Shown here piece after piece: positions 21,523 through 33,162 of a stretch of DNA of 64,000 nt. Location: the NCBI GenBank assembly GCA_030762935.1, contig CM060886.1, positions 33,217,509 to 33,281,508 on the forward strand. The letters are read 5' to 3'. Numbering within the stretch: position 1 is the stretch's first letter; every line of letters starts with the position of its first letter. The position numbers and the translations under genes are program-made. This DNA comes from Hymenopus coronatus. Taxonomy: Eukaryota; Arthropoda; Insecta; Mantodea; Hymenopodidae. The notes under the pieces are model-generated. The model did no database searches. It was not told the DNA's origin and saw only the letters and a list, made by a program, of their open reading frames with translations.

Positions 21523-22346
21523 TTTTTACTTTATCTATACGTACTGTGTACATAGTGTATAAAGAAAGTATTGCACTCCACCCAAAAACTCGATACCGAG
21601 ATTTCACCGGAAATATATGTTTTAGGGTCCCCTGTATCCAAATAAAGCTTTTTCAGAAAAAGGTCCGCGTGTGTGTCCGTGAACACGATAACTCAAAAAC
21701 GAAAAGTCGGTAAAATACCAAACCTGGTATTTAAGTTTAGTATCTTCCAGGGATGCAACACAAAGATTTTGAGAAAAATTCCCCTACCCCCAAATACCCT
21801 TTACATGGAACTTTTTTCGAAAATTTTGATTTTCTCAAAAATAGCTCTACCGATTTTGATTACAATATCATATATTAAAGCCATTTACCTGACAAATAAA
21901 ATGTATATCTTGAATTTTCTGGGAATAACCTCTGAAGAGTACTTTATTCTGGATGAATTTTACGGAATTTTGAATAACTGCTAAACAGTAAGAGATGGAC
22001 AAAAACTTACTACACAAGAAAAGTAGAGCAGGTTAAAACACACAATTTATGCTATATACATTTTTTTCATGAGTTCATCGTTTTTGGGACATTCCTTGTT
22101 TTTAGTTTCTGCTATGAAAAACTTATACTTTTCTCATACAGGAATTTGTCAACTGCTGCCATACAAACAAAGGAACTTCAGTGACATAGCAACCAGCTTT
22201 TGATTATCACTTTAACCTATGGTACTCCCTTATTTCGCTTCTACCTACAAGGAAGCAAGTAATATGACTTTCTGCTAATTTTTCTCGATTAGCATGAAGT
22301 AAATAGAAGCATAAGCATTTTAAGAGTAACTTGTGGCAGAAATGTA
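21523..22346 (-). repeat. HPR repeat, last ~40 bp missing
   Basis: Starts TTTTTACTTTATCTATACG with a good hairpin and ends within the GGCAGAAATGTA block before the CATCAGA terminus. All internal blocks are present. Confidence 0.85.
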
Positions 22347-22926
22347 TAACAGATTATAACTTCAGACACGAGATTACACACAAAGGATCAAAGTCTACAG
22401 AGAAATTTAAAGATGCATATTATATTACGAGACGAGCCGATAATGGAGTGATCAAGACGCGAGTGCTCTGGGGGTAACGTTCGTGCTCCTGGGTTCAAAT
22501 CCGTGAATCGATCAATCCGGCCATTTTCCCCCCTGATTTCCTTCAGTCGCCAAGATATTTAATGGTACGATTTAAAGCTCAACCTTCAGTCTAAACCAAT
22601 GCGATGACTCTGCTATGTACAGATACTAAAAACAGCAAATGGAACGTCATCATAAACTTCTCTGGTCTTCGCGGAGTTGGTACGACAGTACGAAAGCCAC
22701 AAGGAAAAGGATAAAAATCATAGCCCATTTAAAATGCAATCATGGTTGCGTCGCTAAACACCTGTATAGAATTAATAATAAGAATATTCCTTTCTGCTAC
22801 TATTCATATATTCTTTGCATGCAGGAAACTGTGGACATCGTTTCAAGGATCAGATAGTGAATTCAGGCATTCATCTTCCATGCAATGTTGCTCAATTACT
22901 TGCGACTCAAAATGTTCATGTACATA
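22347..22926. other. Unassigned stretch
   Basis: Mostly without recognised content. CTCCTGGGTTCAAATCCGTG at about 22480 resembles a Pol III B box and may be a SINE relic. The A-box region is unconvincing. Confidence 0.35.
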
Positions 22927-23328
22927 CCAGGGTCAGCTAAGTCCCGGGTCCCACACAGATATGGTGCCAAATCCTCCATTTTCGTCTTGTTTAAAATGCT
23001 GTCACTCGAAAACTAAACAAGCTATTGACCTGTAACTATGGATACAAGCTAGTCTAGAGTTAAATTATACGATGCCAATTATATATTCCATTTGTTCCCT
23101 AACCTCAACAGATTTCTTGGAGGACGAAGATTTCACAGCAACGAGGAGGTCATTGATGCGGTAAACAGATATCTTGAGGACCTTGACTAATCGCACTACA
23201 GAGATAGTTTAATTAAATTAGAACACCGATATGACAGATGTAATAGCCTTTCTGGAGATTATATTGAGAAATAAAGCTAAAAAAATCTGTTTTCATTGAG
23301 AGACCAGGGACTTATCAGCCAATCCCAG
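22927..23328 (+). mobile_element. Internally deleted mariner (402 bp)
   Basis: The ends are inverted: left CCAGGGTCAGCTAAGTCCCG, right reverse-complementing to CTGGGATTGGCTGATAAGTC. It is flanked by TA at 22925-22926 and 23329-23330. About 150 bp of 5' untranslated sequence is joined directly to the 3' end of a mariner transposase: RFLGGRRFHSNEEVIDAVNR, one stop, then KLEHRYDRC and GDYIEK. The whole catalytic core is absent. Its leader sequence also occurs next to the 5' end of the mariner at 48519-49746, so both belong to one family. Confidence 0.85.
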
Positions 23329-25252
23329 TATTATCACTTTTGAAAATAGTGTGCAAAATAGTGTGTGCTCTAATTCGTTATGGTACTACTAATCATTTTT
23401 GGATATGTCCCCATATGTTCGTATGTTATGGAGTGATTTATAGACTCAAAGGTTTTGTCTATCATTCCTTAAAAATGATTTTGGTGTATTTCTATATTTA
23501 TTATTACAAAAAAGTGTACTCAACATCTGGTTTTCAGAAACTTCACATGTTATAGGTTTTAGTTGGTTTCCGTGCCTTAAAATCAGCATTTATTAAAGTT
23601 TTTAAATGTACAGATGTTATACGTAGTTTCATGCACAGTAGAGATTCTGAAATTAGCAATTATAGATCCATAGGTCGAGTATAAGAGACCGCTAAAGAAA
23701 CAACAAAATGGCTCTAAGAGGTAAACATGGATTAAAAACACCATCAACCGGTACAGTAGCACAATTTTAAGTTTATTTGGTATTATATCAAATTCGATTT
23801 GAGCAAGACAAAAATTAGAAATCTAAAACGTTCTTAACAGTATATCAACCAAACAGTCAATTGCAAATCAATCAAACTCAAATGTTGTTCATAATGTCAC
23901 CATGTGTTTGAAGATGAAATTAAGTCATGATGATCAAAAGGAACCAAATCGAACTCGACAAAATGCATAGAAACTAAAAACTTTGTTTACAAACAACGTT
24001 TAAAATATTTTCTTTCTGGGCTGTTTTAAAAATCTGTGGAAAATTTTAATATATTCTGTAATATTATTGTAAAAACTATTAGATATTAAATTTTGCATGT
24101 GACACCTTTAGCTATAGGAAGTAGTGTACCGAAATCACACTTCATAACAAATAACACCCAATAATAAAAATCATATGTACTTCTGAAATACTTTAGAAAG
24201 ATATATTTATCTTTTACATATTCAAAAAATTACTTTTCTTACTATGAAATCTAAGTTACAAATTAATCATACTTAGCACTATATTAATTGATTATCCTGG
24301 TAAAAATTTTATATATTTTGCATTTATTGCTATGAACTTAACAGAGAATTTGGCATGGTTTTGCGGCACAATGTTGACAATAAACTTTATTTATAAATGA
24401 ATTGTTATTGAAATATAATTTGAAGGTGTATTTAACTGGAGTTTAATAAAGAAAGATTGTTAAACTGCTTACAGCTCTATAATGTGCACAGTGTTGGAAG
24501 TAACTCCATATATGGTCGTTAGAAACAAGATTTCTCCAGCAAAGCACCATGGAAGCGAAATTAAATCTATAACTTATTAATGAAAAGTTAAGACCAATTA
24601 TGTAAGAGTTTAGATGTATGCGAAAGAAGTATTTTGAAAGAATGACAGATGAAAGTACCTCGTAAAATGTTTATAATGAAGATGTTTACTGTGTAAACCC
24701 AGGGAATGATGAAATAAGAAATGAAACCAGAACAGGTTTCGAAAGAGGAAGGAAGGTACGAAAGTTGTGCTTTTAAGGTATATAAAATATTCCCAGAAGA
24801 CAAAGAGCAGTGAAAGATAACAGAAGCAGCAGTCACAACTCTCTTGAAGTCTAAAATAAAACCCTTACCCAGTGTTCCACAGAGCAGAAATCTTTAGTGA
24901 CTATAGGTCACAATTTAGGTGAGCTGTAAGACCTTGACCAGATAATATGTTGCCGTCAAGAAGCCCTTTATAGCATCCGAGACTCGTGAAACCATCTTTT
25001 CTATCGGACGTGAGCGGCATTGATCAAAACTAGGGCTTAAAACCCTTCTCCTCCCTTTCACGTGACCGCCGCATTAGTTTGGCGTGGAGCTTGGCAAAGG
25101 CCTGGAATCCTCCGCCATAATCTCACTGGCACGTTCTCTTTGCTGATTTATGGAGCATTTTGCCTTCTCAAATCCACACAAATCTGACGTCCTCTTTCCT
25201 TAGCAACAGCGTCATATTGGTAAAAACACAAGAGCTGTTATTTTCAGTGCTT
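23329..25252. other. Unassigned AT-rich stretch, possibly host intergenic or intronic
   Basis: No transposon remnant is visible across almost 2 kb. The segment 24990-25240 is markedly GC-richer, but open frames there are short and lack family features. An 82-codon minus-strand frame near 24588-24836 shows nothing recognisable. Confidence 0.4.
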
Positions 25253-25429
25253 ACGCATAAGTTGTATGTCAGGCCGGTGCTTCTCAGTTGAATCATTCAT
25301 GAGTAAACATACTGATAAACAAAGACCAACTATTTCCTTCTGCAATTTTAAGAGCAGTTATCTGCCTACGTTCCTTGTCTTCATATGCAAAAAATTTGGC
25401 AATGCATTTTTACTTACACTATCTTAAAC

Positions 25430-25775
25430 GTGTTCGTCTCTTTAGTGCGGTGGTAGCGCATCTGGTTACCAAACGGGAGATTTGGGTTCGATTCCCGGTA
25501 CCGGCGTGCGGATTTTTTCCTCGCAGGGAGACCTGGCCCGGGCTGCACTCAGCTTCGTGAGGTCCCTGGGGAGCCAATTGAGGAGCTACTTGATGGAAAA
25601 GTAACGGCTCCAGGTCATGAGGACCGCATTAATCGGAAGGGGGTGTTCCAGCGCAGACCACGTCTCAACCTTCAATACTGAACTCCACCCATTACGTCTG
25701 TCATGGACCGAGATGTGGGACGCAGCAGCCAGACGGTAGGCCAAGGTTCCTTGTGAGCTGTCGTGCCATGGAAAA
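25430..25775 (+). repeat. SINE-2 (tRNA-Gly-like head), full copy inside a tandem array
   Basis: The head has an A-box-like GCGGTGGTAGCGCATCTGG and a B box GGTTCGATTCCCGG. The body contains GAGACCTGGCCCGGG, CCAATTGAGGAGCTACTTGA and ends GTTCCTTGTGAGCTGTCGTG CCATGG. The head resembles tRNA-Gly(GCC), but the body and the lack of a foldable acceptor stem show it is a SINE. Confidence 0.88.
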
Positions 25776-26121
25776 AACTGCCTTAAACATAAGCGGTGTA
25801 TCAGGCTAAGTTCTTCTTAGCTGCATCATTCATGAGCAAACGCACTGATAGAGAATGTTCAACTACTTCCTTCTGCAATTTTAAGAGCAGCTATTGCCTT
25901 ACTTTCCTTCTCTTTCCATGCAAATATTTGGCAATGCATTTTGAACTTACACATAATCTGTGTATCAGGATAATGCTTCTCATTTGCATCATTCATGAGC
26001 AAAATGATAAAGAATGCGTTACTATTTCCTTCTGTAATTTTAAGAGCAGTTACCTGCTTACTTTCCTCGTCTTTTTGTTCAAAACAATTTGGCATTTTGA
26101 ACTTACATTGCCTTTAACATG

Positions 26122-26405
26122 ATCGTCTCCTTAGCGCGGTGGTAGCGTAGCGGGAGACCTGCGTTCGATTCCCGGTAGCGACGTTGGGATATTTCCCCCG
26201 CTGAGGGACCAAGCCCGGGGTGCACTCAAGCCTCGCAAGGTCCCTGGTGAGCCAATTGAGGAGCTACTTGATGGAGAAGTGGCTTCAGGTCAAGAGAACC
26301 GCATTGAAGCGCTGACCACGTCTCAGCCTCCAGTACTGCACCCCATCCTTGACACAGCGGCCGGGCGGTAGGCCAAGGTTCCTTGTGAGCTGTCGTGTCA
26401 TGGAA
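26122..26405 (+). repeat. SINE-2, internally deleted copy inside a tandem array
   Basis: GTCTCCTTAGCGCGGTGGTA head with part of the anticodon region missing, B box GTTCGATTCCCGG, then the usual body with a deletion between the CGCATTGAAGCG and CATCCTTGACAC regions. Confidence 0.85.
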
Positions 26406-26589
26406 AAGAAAAAACTTCCTTAAACATAAGCTGCGCATCCGGTTGAGTTCTTCTCACTTACATTATTCATGAGCAAACGTTCTGATAAAAGAATGTTCAA
26501 CTATATCCATCTGTAATTTTAAGAGCATTTATCTGCTTACTTTCCTTGTTTTTCTATGCAAGCAAATTGGCAATGCATTCTAAACTTAC

Positions 26590-26768
26590 ACCGGTGTGGG
26601 GATTTTTTCCCTGCTGGGAGACCAATTGAGGAGCTACTTGATGGAGAAGCTTCAGGTCAACAGGACCGCATTAACCGGCCAGGGGTTCGAAGCACTGACC
26701 ACGTCGTCTGTCATGGGCCGAGATGGGGGACGTAGTGGCCGGGTGGTATGCTGTCGTATCACGGAAAA
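26590..26768 (+). repeat. SINE-2, head deleted, inside a tandem array
   Basis: It begins at CCGGTGTGGGGATTTTTTCC, so the Pol III promoter region is gone, and carries a shortened body ending GGTATGCTGTCGTATCACGG. Loss of the promoter fits spread by tandem duplication rather than retroposition. Confidence 0.82.
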
Positions 26769-26985
26769 AAAACAATAACAAAAAAACTGCTTTAAACATA
26801 AGCTGTGTATCAGGTGAGTTATTCTCAGTTGCATCATTTATGAGAAAACGCGCTGATAAACATGCTCAACTATTTCCTTCTGTAATTTTAAGAGCAGTTA
26901 TTCCTTTACTTTCCTTGTCTTCCTATGCAAAAAAGAAAAATTGCATATTTCAATGCGTTTTGCACATTCACTACCTCATTTATGT

Positions 26986-27733
26986 GAGTATCCTGTAACA
27001 TTGCTTGTCAATGTCACGAATATATCAGCAATAAAATTTATGATCAGCTTTTGAGTAGCTGAGATGGAAATAATAACTGGATCAGCAGGGCAAGCAAATG
27101 ATCTGAATTTCTAGAAACAATAAAATGTGCAAATAGAGGATTAGCTCACGTAGTCCATTATCAGTTTTGCGGTATTATTTTAGGCTATATTGGGGAAAAG
27201 ATCTGGAATAATCAGACACGATTAAGTTCTTATTTTGTAATCGGATGAAAATCAATATACTCATATGTAAAAGATAGGCCCATGATGGAAATGATAATTT
27301 TATCTCTAAGTTTTCTTGACTTTTCTAGCAAAGATAAATAAATGGTTTCACACTAACGTTTCAGAGTTTATCTTTGTCTTGAGAATGAACAAATGAAAAT
27401 GTAAATCCGTGTCTCCATGATTTTAGTGACGGAATGAACCTGAAATCTGATTGGCCAGCATTGCAGCATGAAGCAGCTGGCATGAAATGTGACTAACGCA
27501 TGTGAGGTAAGATGAATTTAAAACATGTTAGCAATAAATTTCCATTTTACAATTATACTCCAAGTTTTGTCTGGAAAGTAACTAAACCAACTTTATTGTG
27601 GTGTTTTAATTGGTGGATTTAGAATACTTTATAACTTAATTGTAAGTCTATAGTATCAACTATATTTCTTCCATGTATGCCTTAAGCTATGTAATTATTA
27701 ATGAATGCGCATATTGTGTTCTACAATGATGAA
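26986..27733. other. Unassigned AT-rich stretch
   Basis: No known repeat or gene is visible. Confidence 0.4.
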
Positions 27734-28620
27734 TTATTACTTTCTCTAGCCCCATATGTACAATGTACTGTATTGTAATGCATCCAAAAATTCGATGTCG
27801 AGATTTCACCCGAAATATATGTTTTGGAGTTCCCTGAGTCCGAAAAAGGCATTTTTAAAAAAAGGTCCGTGTGTGCGTGTGTGTGTGTGGACAGCATAGC
27901 CCCAAAACGAAAAGACCATTAAATACCAAATTTGGTATTTAGGTTTAGTATCTTCCAAGGAAGCGACATGGAAGATTTAAACAAAAAAACAAAAAAAACA
28001 CCACAAACTACCATTTACATGAAAAACATTTCGAAAATTTTTATTTTCTTAAAAATGGTTCTAACGATGTTTATTAAAATCCCGTATACTAAAGCCGTTT
28101 ATATCAGAAATAAAATGTATATCTCGAATTTTCTGGGAATATCTTCTGTAGACCTCTTTATTATGGATGAATTTTGCGGAATTTTGCTTAACTGCTAAAT
28201 CAACAGATAGACAAACTCAGTACACAAAAAAATGTACATCACGTCAAAACATACAATTTATGTCCTTTACGTTTTTGTTGTGGAGGTAACCGTTTCCGAG
28301 ATATTCTTTGTTATTGGTTTCAATTGTGAAGTACTTGGAACTTTTCTCAGACAGGAAGTGTCCGTTTTTCTTTTGTTCTACTCCTGGTCTAGCAAAGAAG
28401 CGATTTGCAATGACAATCGCATAACGATAGCTTTTAAAACATTTGACTATCACCTTAGTCTAGTGCATTCCCTTAGTTCCCTTCTACTTATAAAGAACTA
28501 AGTAATAAGAACATTCTGCTAATGTTTATTTCGATTATCGTTGTGTAGAAAGAAAGAGTAATCATTTATAGGTAGTTTGTAGAGCAAATAGAGAAAGTCA
28601 TGTGAATGTAACACATCAGA
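27734..28620 (-). repeat. HPR repeat, subfamily B, near full length
   Basis: Starts ATTACTTTCTCTAGCCCC with half the palindrome lost, then TGTGTGCGTGTGTGTG at the microsatellite position, and ends AATAGAGAAAGTCATGTG followed by CACATCAGA. Closely related to 17311-18206. Confidence 0.85.
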
Positions 28621-28886
28621 TTTGTTTATAGTAACCCAAAACTTCAGTCAACTCATTTGTATAATTATTTAAATGTTTTCTAACTGCAGTCGCGAGCCAA
28701 TATTTATTATACATTTGTAGCGCCTGTTCATTCTCATGTGCTATCAAAGATGTAAAACTGTAGGTAAATGTGCAATGTACAATTATTGTTGTGTATTTAT
28801 TTTCATTTCTATACCAAACACGAGCTGTAATGACTAATAGTTGTCAATGACTTGTGAAGTTTAGTATACTGTATTATTTAGAATAT

Positions 28887-29303
28887 ACAGGTCGCTTCAA
28901 AACGATACCAAACGAAGATACAGTCGATTAGCTTATACTTCTATTTAAATTTTTGTGTGTGTTTAAAAATCGCACACATTTGGGATTAGGCAGCGAAGGA
29001 ACCACGATTGTCATACGCCACACCCACATGCTACGTTTTCCATTACTAAGGTTACCTGTGCCGCGCTGGCGTGTCTATCAAACCACGCCTACACCACGAA
29101 TAGGACCTTCGCTACCAACCGGCATCTCTCTTAGAGTGAGCCAGGCACGTGCCATTTGTTTATGTGCGACTGCCTAATCCATGGTGATTATATGGCAGTT
29201 TTTGTATGTGTCGAATTTAGAGCTGAAAATTATATTCACGTATCACGTAAATGTATGACCAACAAGGTACATATCTTCGTTTTGTGTCGTTTTGAAACAC
29301 TCT
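28887..29303. mobile_element. Small non-autonomous inverted-repeat element (417 bp)
   Basis: The left end ACAGGTCGCTTCAAAACGAT and the right end, reverse-complementing to AGAGTGTTTCAAAACGACAC, then ACGAAGATA, are inverted over about 33 bp. The hexamer GAATAT flanks both sides (28881-28886 and 29304-29309), a possible 6-bp target duplication. The GC-rich interior encodes no transposase. The superfamily is not assignable from this. Confidence 0.65.
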
Positions 29304-29950
29304 GAATATTTCATAGGATAACTTTAAACGCTAAGAAAAGAATCATAAAGTAGCTAATTTCTAAACCCATTAATGTTTGGATATGAATACTAATGTGTCC
29401 TAAATCAGGTCAAAATAAAACAATGTAATAATAATAGTAATAATAGCAACAAAAATAATAATCTTCACTTCAAGGGTCAGACATTCTGCCTCCTCCATCT
29501 TCAAATTCCACACTATTCTCATCTTATTCTAAGACATCTACATCTCTTCATTCGAAGTACTGTATCTTTTTATTAAAACTGGCATTCTTTCTTCACTCAT
29601 TCTGTTCTTATGTTCTTTCCCAATCTATTTATTTTCTTTTATTTTAACTTGTAATTTATACATAGGCATCTAATTCGTTTCGAATTCTTTCATTTATTAT
29701 TAAAGCTCGTCTGGTACATTCTTTATCTCTCTTAGAAACCTCATTTCCGGTGCATGTATTTTGCTTTTGTCTCTTTGTTTTAATAATGACTTCCATGAAA
29801 GAGCACTGGGAATGCCATGGTTTTATTCAATTTTAATTTTGTTTATTTCATTATTTAGAGTTCTTGCTATGGTTTGGTATACCCTTTGAAACTTCTTTAC
29901 ATTGTTTTCTAATTCATTGTTTTAAACAAAGCTTACTTTTCAGCCCATAT
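29304..29950. other. Unassigned T-rich stretch
   Basis: Pyrimidine-rich on the plus strand around 29460-29640. No gene, RNA or named repeat is recognised. Confidence 0.4.

Positions 29951-30011
<61 letters not shown>
29951..30011 (+). repeat. (AAT)n microsatellite
   Basis: About 19 uninterrupted AAT units. It adjoins the 3' end of the minus-strand SINE-3 and is probably its expanded (ATT)n tail. Confidence 0.95.
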
Positions 30012-30235
30012 TTTTGTAGTGTTTAACGCCCGCTTTTACTACTTGTGGCACCGCAGGCGATGACACTCTTGATACATTGGATGAAAATGGAGCACCGTTG
30101 GCGGGGGAAACCGGAGAACCGTAGAAAACCGTCCGTGCGGCGCTTTGTCCACCACAAATCTTGCATGCGGTTGCTTGGGATCGAACCCGGATCGCCTAGG
30201 TGACACTTGGCCACGGCGCGGCCTAATGTTATTAT
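30012..30235 (-). repeat. SINE-3, tRNA-derived
   Basis: On the minus strand it starts near CCGCGCCGTGGCCAAGTG (A-box region) and has the B box GGGTTCGATCCCAAGCAACC. The body runs through GGTGGACAAAGCGCCGCACG to GGCGTTAAACACTACAAAAA and an (ATT)n tail. The tRNA-like head plus unrelated body and simple-repeat tail define a SINE. Its sequence differs from SINE-1 and SINE-2. Confidence 0.8.
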
Positions 30236-30237
30236 TA

Positions 30238-30301
<64 letters not shown>

Positions 30302-30318
30302 CATTATTATTATGATTA

Positions 30319-30373
<55 letters not shown>
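30236..30373 (+). repeat. (ATT)n microsatellite
   Basis: About 45 ATT units with a few interruptions (TCATTATT, GATTATC). It is inverted relative to the AAT tract on the other side of SINE-3, so the two could pair. Confidence 0.95.
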
Positions 30374-30374
<1 letters not shown>

Positions 30375-30599
30375 TACTAAACTACCAATTGAAATGTATG
30401 CGTATATCTATTTTCACATGTTATGTATAACCGAACTTTCGAAAAGAAAACTCATCTCTCTGTAGATATAGAATTACAAATTAAATGAGGGAATCGAAGG
30501 ACAAGCAGATTCTGAAGCTACATATAACCATCATAAACACCAAAGAGAAATCATAAATCATGAAATTTGATAAAGTCGACACAGTATGTCATGAAACAT

Positions 30600-30892
30600 T
30601 ATTGTCGCCCTCCGCGGTGGTTACCAAGATAGTTGTTTCAAACGCGGGTTCAAAGATAGCGGAGAACGATGGATTTTTTTCGGTCGTAAAAATCCTTAAC
30701 ATGGCTGTCTTCAGAAAGGAAGTGAAGTCTTTGGTTCCGTATCGTAGATTTACGACACATAAAAGAAACTTAAGCCTGATAAACAGGCATCTGAGCAAAA
30801 TTAAGCGGTATTTCACCCCCAGTACATAATGGGAACCACAGTAGTTAAAGAACGCCCATAAATAATACTCCATTTCATTTCATTTCATTTTT
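30600..30892 (+). repeat. SINE-1, full-length copy
   Basis: The head has CTCCGCGGTGGTTACCAAG and a B-box-like GCGGGTTCAAAGATAG. The body has ATCCTTAACATGGCTGTCTT, GTATCGTAGATTTACGACAC and GAACCACAGTAGTTAAAG. The tail is CATTTCATTTCATTTC. The tRNA head has mutations typical of an old copy. A 94-codon frame on the opposite strand is incidental. Confidence 0.88.
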
Positions 30893-31062
30893 GTCGAACA
30901 TTACACAGTCAAAGGTTGGTTACAACTACAGAAAACGCTATGTTTAAAACCTTGTCTTTTCACTACAGTTACTGTTCGCCAATGCGGTTTTGTTGAGATG
31001 GCATCTCTTGTATGTATTTATAACTATATTGTAATCGAGTAGTTTATGAATAACAAACCTAG

Positions 31063-31949
31063 TTTTACTTTCTCTACACGTACTATCTATATGGTGTATT
31101 CAGAAGGTATTGCACACCACCCAAAAATTCGATACCGAATCATCACCGGGAATATACGTTTTAGGGTCCCCCGTGTCCAAAAAAAGTATTTTCAGAAAAA
31201 GGTCATTGTGTGTGTGCGTGTGTGTGTCATGTGTTTGTGTGTCTGTGAACACGATAACTGTGAAAATTTGGTAAAATACTTGGTATTTAAGTTTACTATG
31301 TTCCAGGAAAGCGACACGAAGATTTTTAGAAAACTCCCCCTACCCCAAACTATCCTTTACATGGAAAAAATTTCTAAAATTTTCATTGTCAAAAATGGCT
31401 AACGAATTTTATTAAAATACCGTATAACAAAAATATTTATGTGGCAAATAAAATGTATATTTGGCATTTTCTGAAAATAGCCTCTAAAGACATATTTATT
31501 CTGAATGGTTTTTTCTGAATATTGTGTAACTGGAAAACAATAAGAGATAGACAAAAACATGCTACAGAAAAAATGTAGATCACGTTAAACCTACAATTTC
31601 TGACATATAAGTTTTTGTCGTGAAATTGACCTTTTCTGAATATTCCTTGTTATTTGTTTCAGATTTAAAATACTTAAATTTTTCTCACACGGAAAGTTGT
31701 AAATTGCTGGCCTTGCATAAAATCGGATTTCAACCACATAGCAATCAGCTTTTAAAATATTTGACTATCGTTTTAGCTAAGTGTGTTCCCTTATTTTCCT
31801 TGTACTTACAAGGAAGCAAATAATTAAGATAATTTCTGCCAATATTTATCTTGGTTATCGTAAAGAAGATAGAAAAATATGTTTTTTATGAATAATTTGT
31901 AGAGATGTAGATATAGAGAAAGTCATGTGAATGGAAAACATCAGATTTT
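31063..31949 (-). repeat. HPR repeat, full length
   Basis: Starts TTTTACTTTCTCTACACG, carries a GT-rich tract at 31206-31245, and ends TAGAGAAAGTCATGTGAATGG then ACATCAGATTTTT. Both termini are clear, with flanking unrelated sequence on each side. Confidence 0.9.
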
Positions 31950-33161
31950 TATCATGTTTCAGTAATATTCAATCTAGGAACCAATATAAAGTATATTTTA
32001 ACAAAATTCTACACATTACTTCAAGCGAAGGAAAGAAAAAGTCCAACAAGATGCACTTGCTTCGTATTCGATGTGTCAATGTGTTGCAGTCGTGGAACAA
32101 CCAAATATTAAGATAAGAAGGTATTTTTCTTTGTATAATGAGTCACGTGTATAGTTTTGGGCATGACTAGGAGCTACTTTCGTGGCGCGAATCTTTCTCC
32201 AATAGAAAATGTATATCACAGAAAGATATTTCTAATAAAAAGGGACGGGAATTTTGCAAAAGTGGGTGATGTACCTTAGAGAGAAGGCTACTCCGTATTT
32301 TGAATATCTATGCAAATATTTAGTGGGCGACGCGAGTGTTAATATTTGTTTATAACAGACGTGATTGTCTAAAACGTGTATGTCTTAGGTCATCGAAGAT
32401 TACAAATAACATGCAGAGGTGTTTGTTACATTGGGGAGAAAAAAGGAACAAGTGAAAGTGTTCAGATTTTAAATAACTTTGAGCGTTCTTATTTAACGAA
32501 TGTATCTCCAGTCACAAATCCCACAACAAGAGAGTCAATATAGTGCTCACCAAACCCAGGACTACGAGCAGACGAAAATGACATTGGCAAGATAAACAGT
32601 ACCAGTTTATAATCACTACATGCTCACATAACACCCATGTTTTCCACCGCATTGTATTCAAATGCATAGCATTGTAGGGTATCCAATGTGGGATAGGGGT
32701 TACTCCTATCACTGTGCATGCGTAGGGGGAAGCAGGTGACCTCAGGATTTAAGATGCAGGAGGGTGAAAATTTAGTGAGAGATAACAAGTATACCAAAGA
32801 TGTGAGGAGACAGTGCTTTTACTATCCCTTAGAGGAATTAATGAGACCACATGTGAGGGAACTAAGGGGGGAAACAATGGATTACCCTAATTCCACAGAA
32901 CTCATTGGTATATTCTGACTTTCTGGGAGTCAAACACTTTTTAATTACACTTTGAACCTTCTGTCAACAGTGTGGTTGTGATGCAAGGGCTCTTCGTGAC
33001 CTAGTTATCGAAACTTTTATAACTAAACCCATGCTTATGCCAGCGTTTTCCCTAAGAGATCACGCTATGTCAGCATTTACGACATCTTGTCACCAATATT
33101 GATTGCTAAACTGGGTCAACCTTACCTTTTGCAATCTATCGGGCACCCTACACCATAAAAG
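31950..33161. other. Unassigned stretch of 1.2 kb
   Basis: No recognised element. A 66-codon plus-strand frame at 32718-32918 is unusual in composition for this window (KYTKDVRRQCFYYPLEELMR) but matches nothing I know. The surrounding part (32510-33050) is less AT-rich than average. Confidence 0.35.
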
Positions 33162-33162
33162 C

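Larger units (their letters stand above)
25253..26985 (+). repeat. Tandem array of ~170-bp units with SINE-2 captured between units
   Basis: A unit containing ATCATTCATGAGCAAAC, CTATTTCCTTCTGTAATTTT and AAGAGCAGTTA occurs five times: 25253-25427, 25790-25950, 25955-26117, 26420-26589 and 26792-26985. A SINE-2 copy sits at the same place after units 1, 3 and 4, starting beside the AACTTACAC/CTTTAACATG end of the unit. This indicates one SINE insertion followed by duplication of the unit-plus-SINE, with later shrinkage (periods about 537, 165, 465 and 372 bp). Confidence 0.85.

Noticed and set aside
24588..24836. 82-codon minus-strand frame as a gene
   Set aside because: No domain, no splice context and composition like the AT-rich flanks.
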